Positions 20,971-25,385 of a stretch of DNA of 25,385 nt are shown here, in pieces (position 1 is the first letter of the stretch; each line of letters begins with the position of its first letter). The DNA lies in contig DATDXW010000015.1 of NCBI GenBank assembly GCA_035289125.1, positions 1-25,385 of the forward strand. The letters are read 5' to 3'. The notes under the pieces are model-generated. The model made no database searches. It saw nothing but the letters and a program-made list of their open reading frames with translations, and was not told the DNA's origin. A program made the position numbers and the translations under genes. The DNA is from JACQID01 sp035289125. GTDB taxonomy: Archaea; Aenigmatarchaeota; Aenigmatarchaeia; GW2011-AR5.

Positions 20971-21358
20971 GATATGCTCACCGAACATTCTGGACACCGA
21001 GAACCCCATGCCCGTGAAGGAAGTGAGAAAAAAGTTAGCGCCTCATTTAGGAGCGCGCGTACGCGTCAGGGGCTATTATAGCGGCGGATATGCCTACTCT
21101 CTTATGACAGGCACGCTGGGCAGGTACGGAAATCATATAGGAATCTCGTCCCGTAATGGTTTGAGGCCGGACGAGTTAGATACGCAAATCGCGGGTATGT
21201 ACGAGTTATTAGACAATCCGGCAGGCAGCAGGAATCCGTATGTAAACGGGTTTGGCAAGCTCCTTGCGCCATTCGTTGGTTTTCTCGGGGTGGCAGCAGG
21301 CAGCAGGAAACGGTATGCACACGGGCCTGTGTCAAGATATACGGTTTCTTTGGCGTAG
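20969..21358 (+). CDS. Hypothetical protein with an internal repeat
   Basis: 129 residues, rich in Gly, Arg and Tyr. The middle (GARVRVRGYYSGGYAYSLMT, then GTLGRYGNHIGIS) looks like an all-beta, possibly SH3-like barrel, but I cannot name a family. Near the C terminus an AGSRNPYVNG motif recurs 25 residues later as AGSRKRYAHG; the DNA repeats in register (21221-21250 and 21296-21325, 26 of 30 bases). The ATG at 20969 is about 26 nt from a TATA candidate that abuts the neighbouring gene's start. No signal peptide or clear membrane helix, although LAPFVGFLGVAAG is hydrophobic. Confidence 0.6.
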   Translation: MICSPNILDTENPMPVKEVRKKLAPHLGARVRVRGYYSGGYAYSLMTGTLGRYGNHIGISSRNGLRPDELDTQIAGMYELLDNPAGSRNPYVNGFGKLLAPFVGFLGVAAGSRKRYAHGPVSRYTVSLA

Positions 21359-21369
21359 ATTAACTCAAA

Positions 21370-21376
21370 TTTATAC
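21370..21376 (+). promoter_or_regulatory. TATA box of the TauE/SafE permease gene
   Basis: TTTATAC is centred about 27 nt before the ATG at 21400, supporting that start and a leaderless mRNA. Confidence 0.55.
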
Positions 21377-21399
21377 TTTCCATTTCCATATGCATTGGT

Positions 21400-22134
21400 A
21401 TGTTTGCAGAACTCCTTGCCACGTTCCTCGTCGGCATTGTTGCAAGCTTCATAGGCGCGGCTTCAGGCGGGGGCGGCTTAATCTCTTTGCCGGCGCTGAT
21501 GTTTCTCGGATTGCCGCCGCAAGTCGCGGTAGCTACGCACAAGGTCGGCGTTCTCGGCGTGATGATGAAAATACGGCGATTCCATCGCGCGGGACTCGTA
21601 GATTATGGCGTGGTGATGCGCGCGGCGCTTTTCGCTCTGGTCGGCTCTTACATCGGCTCGACGACTTTTTTGGCGATACCCAACGTTGCCGTGGAGAAAC
21701 TGGTGGGCGTTGCTCTATTAGTCATGCTTTTCCTCACCATACGGAAAAAAGAAGCTGCGAAGCATGCGGCGCCACGAAGGAACATGCGCTATGCGGGCTA
21801 CGCGGCATTCTTCTTCGTCGGCTTCGCCAGCGCGTTCTTCGCCGGCATATTCGCGCTTTTCGCCACGTACGTATTGCTGCATTTCTTCGGCAAGACTTTC
21901 CTTGAAAGCGCAGGCACGCGCTCGGTCATAGGGTTAGCCACTCTTTTTGTTTCAATAGCCGTTTTCGGTGCCAACGGGATAATCAACTGGCCGTTCGGAC
22001 TGGCGCTGCTCGGCGGCAACGCGCTCGGCTCGCACTTGGGCGTTGAACACGCGCTCAAGAAGGGCGACGAGTGGGCGAAGAAAGTTTATATTATCGTCGT
22101 GGGCGTGGCGGCGATAATGTTGCTGGCGAGGTGA
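21400..22134 (+). CDS. TauE/SafE family membrane permease
   Basis: 244 residues, nearly all in membrane spans, seven or eight by eye. The family's Gly-rich signature is clear in LVGIVASFIGAASGGGGLIS followed by LPALMFLGLPPQVAVATHK. A second half begins near residue 128 with GYAAFFFVGFASAFFAGIFA, in line with the internal duplication typical of this family. Members carry sulfite, sulfonates, sulfoacetate or other anions out of or into cells; the substrate here is unknown, and no sulfur-metabolism gene is adjacent. TATA box 27 nt upstream. Convergent with the next gene at a 20-bp gap. Confidence 0.88.
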   Translation: MFAELLATFLVGIVASFIGAASGGGGLISLPALMFLGLPPQVAVATHKVGVLGVMMKIRRFHRAGLVDYGVVMRAALFALVGSYIGSTTFLAIPNVAVEKLVGVALLVMLFLTIRKKEAAKHAAPRRNMRYAGYAAFFFVGFASAFFAGIFALFATYVLLHFFGKTFLESAGTRSVIGLATLFVSIAVFGANGIINWPFGLALLGGNALGSHLGVEHALKKGDEWAKKVYIIVVGVAAIMLLAR

Positions 22135-22154
22135 AATAATGTTCTAATTATCCT

Positions 22155-22388
22155 TTAGTGCGAAATTGCCTTTCTTAGTTCGTCTAATACGCCACCCACA
22201 GTGCCGCTGTAGGTTAACCTGAACCCCGGATGAAGGTGCGCCTCATGCAGAAGGTCTTGTTTTGACAGCCCTGAATACGAATATGGTGAAGGCCGAGAAT
22301 TAGTGCCAGAAATAGTAACATCGTAGACTATAGCGCCGTTAGCATGGCGCCCTTTAACATTGAAATTTCCTTTGTACGCCATTATCAT
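22155..22388 (-). CDS. Small hypothetical protein
   Basis: 77 residues (or 75 from the second ATG at 22382). Predominantly beta-like at the start (YKGNFNVKGRHANGAIVYDV), then a polar loop and a C-terminal helix (VGGVLDELRKAI). No cysteine, signal or membrane helix. A TATA-like CTTATAAA (22421-22428, minus) would start transcription about 11 nt before the first ATG. No family recognised. Confidence 0.55.
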   Translation of the reverse strand: MIMAYKGNFNVKGRHANGAIVYDVTISGTNSRPSPYSYSGLSKQDLLHEAHLHPGFRLTYSGTVGGVLDELRKAISH

Positions 22389-22524
22389 GCATCTTTTCTT
22401 AAATTTACAATATCGCTATGTTTATAAGCTTGAGTCAACGCCCGTTCTGCTGAGTAATTTTTCCGAGCCCACTGCTGGAGCGGCGTGCTGGCGTGGTGCG
22501 GAAGGGACGTATCATCTTGATAGA

Positions 22525-22534
22525 TTTTTATAAT
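22525..22534 (+). promoter_or_regulatory. TATA box of the Asp-box protein gene
   Basis: TTTTTATAAT is centred 26 nt before the ATG at 22556. It lies inside the longer frame opening with GTG at 22493, so the ATG is the better start. The rest of 22429-22524 shows no gene. Confidence 0.6.
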
Positions 22535-22555
22535 CAGTCACTATTATATACTATT

Positions 22556-24868
22556 ATGAAAAAGAGAGTGATTACATCAGGAGTTTTAATCGGAATTTTA
22601 TTGATAGCTATTGTTTTAGCCGTAAGATATGTTCAGTCGGAAAAAGAGCAGATTGACCCAAACCAGTTTTATGAGCAAGACAGTTCCGGCGGAAATATAG
22701 CTGAAGACAAAAATGATGTCGGATTCGGCCTTCCGCCGGATGAAGATTCATCAGGGTGGATACAAACATCCGGGCCGCTTGGCGGAACAGTAATTAGAAT
22801 GGTTCCTCGCCAAGGAGCCGTTTGGGCATCTTTGTATTCGGGGGGAATTTATGAACTTCAACAGGACGATTCGTGGAAACAAATTGCAGTTGGATACGGC
22901 ATTCCCGAAATCCGCGCCTTTGACATAGTTGCCGACCCAAGCAATGCAAATATTGTTTACGTTCCGGAAATGATTGCCTGCGTGGCAAAAACAACCGATA
23001 AAGGAGTTAGTTGGAGTGGTTTGTGCAATAGTGTCACTCGGGACGTTGGCTCCCCGATTTTCAACTCGCATACTCTGGCGTTCGACCCGGAAAACCCGGA
23101 GACATTGTACGTACCCGGGCATACACACGACCAAACCAGTATGTTAATTGTTTCCACAGATGAAGGAGAACACTGGGAAAAACGTTTCATCTTCGAGAAA
23201 CATTACGATTTCAATCACATATTTTTCTTTAATTCCAAAATGTATCTTGCCACGCAGGAAGGCGGTGTTCTTGTCTCATCAGACAAGGGTAAAAGTTGGG
23301 CACCGTTCAACAACGGTCTCGATGACCTAAAAACTGCCCGTTTAGTGAAATTCAACAATAATCTTTACTTACTTGGTTCTCTGCTGCAATTTAATGTTCG
23401 CATGGGGGGTGAGTTGTATAAACTGGCTTCAGACGGATTATCCTGGGAAAAAGTGCCGGGGTTGGAGCAGGTTACTGGTCTATCAACAGACGGCACCGCA
23501 CTCTATGTGGGAACATGGAATCCTACTCCAAAGCTTTGGATTTCGAACGATGGCATTTCATTTAAGGAAATGGCATCGCAGGGCCTGCCTTCAGACTGGA
23601 TCGGGGAAATTGTAAATATTAATTCCAAAATTTATGTCGGTGCCGGAGGCAATGGCGTGTATGTCTCTTCGGATAAGGGAAACACATTTGAGGAATTGAA
23701 CAAAGGAATGATATCCGTTGCGACACGTGAAGTGCACGTGAATCCGGCAGATGAAAATGAAATATACGTAGGAACATGGGATCGCCTCGGCGTTTATTGG
23801 TCTAAAAATGGCGGGAAAGGATACCGCCGCATCGCGGCTGATTATTCCGTGCTTACGCTGCAGCCAGATCCCCATGACTTTGCTCGGGTATACATTGGTG
23901 GGGATAGATTTGCAGTTGGCCGCGTTTCCAAAGAGGGAAGCACATTCACGGACAAAAGTCGACCGGGTAGAAATGAACAAAGCTTTATCAAATCACTGGC
24001 GGTTGATCCCGGTGATAACAATCATATCATGGCTGGAATTGCATCACAAGTTGCAGAAACGCCTCCTGGTGAGGGACTCTGGGAATCACATGATGGAGGG
24101 GATAGTTGGACCAGAGCGCAGGGGATTGGCAATTTTGCAGTGTATTCCATCATCTTCCATCCCAATGATTCGCGTATAGTATATGCCTCCGCGTTAGGTA
24201 GTGGAGTATTCAAGAGCGTTGACGGCGGTAGCCACTTTACAGCGTTGGGAACCGATAAGCTCAAGTACACCTACCGCCTAGCAATGTCTTTGACGGACCC
24301 TAATGTAATCGTTGCATCTTCCAATACTTTTTTTGGGCAACTTTCTTCAGAAGAACAGATATCAGGAAAATATGGGGGAATTTTTCAAAGCAAGGATGGC
24401 GGAGTGACGTGGAAAGAGCTTACGGCAGGAATTCGAAATTATGAAGGCGGAGAGAAGGAAGAAGACTTTTTGGGGTGGTTGTATAATTTCGGTCATCTGC
24501 CGAATTATGAAAATATTTTGATTGACCCTAAAAATCCAGACCATCTTGTGGTTGGACATCATGGGGAAAACGTCGTGGAAACAAACGACGGCGGGGCGAC
24601 GTGGAAAAAAGCCGGGGCAAGCGAGATGGTTCCCGGTGGAGTGCACAATTATGCGTACTGTTTAGGCTCTTCTTCCAGTTTCAAAAAATTCTATGCCTGC
24701 ACTTGCGGGCGGGGCTTGTTCCGGGGATTGATGAATAAAGATGGTTATATTTCCTTAAGCGTGACCGGCAATGCAGTCTACACGGAGGTAGATGAGTATG
24801 TACAGTCTCGTAACGCCAAGGAAGCCAGAGTGCTCATTCTATCCGGAGAATACAACCATAATCACTAA
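22556..24868 (+). CDS. Large secreted/membrane-anchored Asp-box (BNR/sortilin-like) repeat protein
   Basis: 770 residues. The N terminus is a charged head and one membrane helix (SGVLIGILLIAIVLAVRYV), so the protein is an outward-facing anchored or secreted product, followed by an acidic linker. The remainder is a beta-propeller-type repeat array with about ten Asp boxes of the S/T-x-D-x-G-x-x-W/F type: STDEGEHW, SSDKGKSW, SSDKGNTF, SHDGGDSW, SVDGGSHF, SKDGGVTW, TNDGGATW and weaker ones. Many units pair this with a DPxNxxxIYVG-like strand, as in sortilin/VPS10-like and photosystem-assembly-type propellers. Sialidase catalytic residues are not recognised, so a binding or adhesion role is more likely than hydrolysis. 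Composition is AT-richer than the core genes, and similar proteins are common in bacteria, so transfer is possible. Confidence 0.82.
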   Translation: MKKRVITSGVLIGILLIAIVLAVRYVQSEKEQIDPNQFYEQDSSGGNIAEDKNDVGFGLPPDEDSSGWIQTSGPLGGTVIRMVPRQGAVWASLYSGGIYELQQDDSWKQIAVGYGIPEIRAFDIVADPSNANIVYVPEMIACVAKTTDKGVSWSGLCNSVTRDVGSPIFNSHTLAFDPENPETLYVPGHTHDQTSMLIVSTDEGEHWEKRFIFEKHYDFNHIFFFNSKMYLATQEGGVLVSSDKGKSWAPFNNGLDDLKTARLVKFNNNLYLLGSLLQFNVRMGGELYKLASDGLSWEKVPGLEQVTGLSTDGTALYVGTWNPTPKLWISNDGISFKEMASQGLPSDWIGEIVNINSKIYVGAGGNGVYVSSDKGNTFEELNKGMISVATREVHVNPADENEIYVGTWDRLGVYWSKNGGKGYRRIAADYSVLTLQPDPHDFARVYIGGDRFAVGRVSKEGSTFTDKSRPGRNEQSFIKSLAVDPGDNNHIMAGIASQVAETPPGEGLWESHDGGDSWTRAQGIGNFAVYSIIFHPNDSRIVYASALGSGVFKSVDGGSHFTALGTDKLKYTYRLAMSLTDPNVIVASSNTFFGQLSSEEQISGKYGGIFQSKDGGVTWKELTAGIRNYEGGEKEEDFLGWLYNFGHLPNYENILIDPKNPDHLVVGHHGENVVETNDGGATWKKAGASEMVPGGVHNYAYCLGSSSSFKKFYACTCGRGLFRGLMNKDGYISLSVTGNAVYTEVDEYVQSRNAKEARVLILSGEYNHNH

Positions 24869-24967
24869 CAGCTTTGTGTAGAAAGTAAGGGTATTGACCA
24901 TGTGAATGAGGCCTTCGGCGTCTGTTTGCATCTCTATTGCAATAACAACATTTATGCCGGCTATGGA

Positions 24968-25147
24968 ATGATGGGCGGAGGCATGATGAATATTATGATG
25001 GGCTCAGGAATGATGGGGAACTGGGGTTATTTTGGTTATTGGAATTTTCTAAATGTTCTCTATGCCGTACTACTAATCGGATTGATAATTTTAGTTTATT
25101 CTTGGATTACGAAGTTATGGGGAGATTCTCATGGCAAGAAAAAATAA
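24968..25147 (+). CDS. Met/Gly-rich small membrane protein
   Basis: 59 residues from this ATG: MMGGGMMNIMMGSGMMGNWG, an aromatic stretch (YFGYWNF), one membrane helix (VLYAVLLIGLIILVYSWI) and a short basic end (KLWGDSHGKKK). Met- and Gly-rich heads joined to one helix are widespread in prokaryotes; thioether-rich heads often bind copper(I), but no copper gene is nearby. An in-frame GTG at 24902 would add 22 residues without signal character, so the true start is uncertain. Confidence 0.6.
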   Translation: MMGGGMMNIMMGSGMMGNWGYFGYWNFLNVLYAVLLIGLIILVYSWITKLWGDSHGKKK

Positions 25148-25195
25148 AATAAGCGAGGGAGAGAATACACCAATAATTATAAACGAAGCAATTTC

Positions 25196-25382
25196 GCATA
25201 ACGTATGCGGTTAAGAGAAGTTTTCCGTTAGGAAAATTTCCCCGAGCAACAAGATAAAATATAATAGAATAATTGCGAGGGCGTAGCGGAGTGCAACGGA
25301 GCGGAGGCTTAATCGCTGTTATATTCCCCTGAATACTTGGAAGGGTTGAGTTTTAGTGCAACGTCACAAAGTGAAAACTCAA
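25196..25382. repeat. AT-rich end region with inverted repeats
   Basis: The last 238 bp hold no gene I can support. GAAGTTTTCC-gttag-GAAAATTTCC (about 25216-25240) is a near-perfect hairpin and may end the upstream transcript. TTGAGTTTT (25346-25354) pairs with AAAACTCAA (25374-25382). Between them is a purine-rich GC tract (about 25273-25310) with repeated gcggag units. Confidence 0.45.
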
Positions 25383-25385
25383 AGT

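Noticed and set aside
22440..22500. GC-rich segment upstream of the Asp-box gene considered as a tRNA or other structured RNA
   Set aside because: No acceptor pairing, T-loop consensus or anticodon arm could be drawn.
1..25385. Transposase, integrase, toxin-antitoxin or defence genes
   Set aside because: No reading frame shows motifs of such families; the window looks chromosomal with a few lineage-specific genes.

Overview
The window reads as chromosomal DNA of an archaeon. It holds a sliding clamp (PCNA), an Mre11-Rad50 pair, a geranylgeranyl-reductase-type flavoprotein of ether-lipid metabolism, an archaeal SepF, pilins with class III signal peptides, a detached lipoate-ligase C-terminal domain, and many starts lying about 24-28 nt downstream of a TATA-like box, which is the geometry of leaderless archaeal transcripts. 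The lineage cannot be fixed from sequence alone. A small, fast-evolving euryarchaeal or DPANN-like group (Micrarchaeota/Diapherotrites type) is my guess. Gene density is high, no gene-free stretch exceeds about 290 bp, and I saw no rRNA, tRNA, CRISPR array, transposase or integrase.

Layout. 62-3344: a three-gene operon for pyruvate (or branched-chain 2-oxoacid) dehydrogenase E1alpha, E1beta and E2, with no E3 in view. 3560-4143 (minus): SepF followed by a small zinc-ribbon protein. 4200-4823 (minus): a ribonuclease HIII-type nuclease, divergent from 4866-5245, which encodes a small helical protein and a 37-residue zinc ribbon. 5446-8642 (minus): mre11-rad50. 8893-9939 (minus): geranylgeranyl reductase. 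10059-10500: two small genes. 10606-12315: CTP synthase. 12417-13736: an AT-rich unknown gene, a doubtful ORF and a membrane-anchored nuclease-like protein. 13839-14154: a 27-residue acidic peptide and a small cysteine protein. 14255-15312: OB-fold protein plus PCNA. 15417-16344: two tandem pilins. 16634-18481 (minus): a three-gene lipoate-ligase operon. 18516-22388: a membrane protein, an aminotransferase, a CoA-binding protein, a SufT/MIP18-type protein, two unknown genes and a TauE/SafE permease. 22556-25147: a large Asp-box secreted protein and a Met/Gly-rich membrane peptide.

How parts fit. The E2 lipoyl domain needs lipoate on one lysine, and the lplA-lplB-lplA operon about 14 kb away is the obvious source of that modification. 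Its two LplA-like proteins are degenerate in different motifs, which suggests division of labour. The OB-fold/PCNA, Mre11-Rad50 and RNase H genes are replication and repair functions; SepF belongs to FtsZ-based division.

Features beyond the genes: a family of short GC-rich hairpin repeats occupies every long convergent intergenic gap and one tandem gap, with a compensatory base-pair change between copies. Four divergent gene pairs have very compact, partly interlocked promoters. Large inverted repeats overlap the promoter of the PCNA operon. Several genes under 60 codons are supported by ATGA overlaps or strong Shine-Dalgarno sites.
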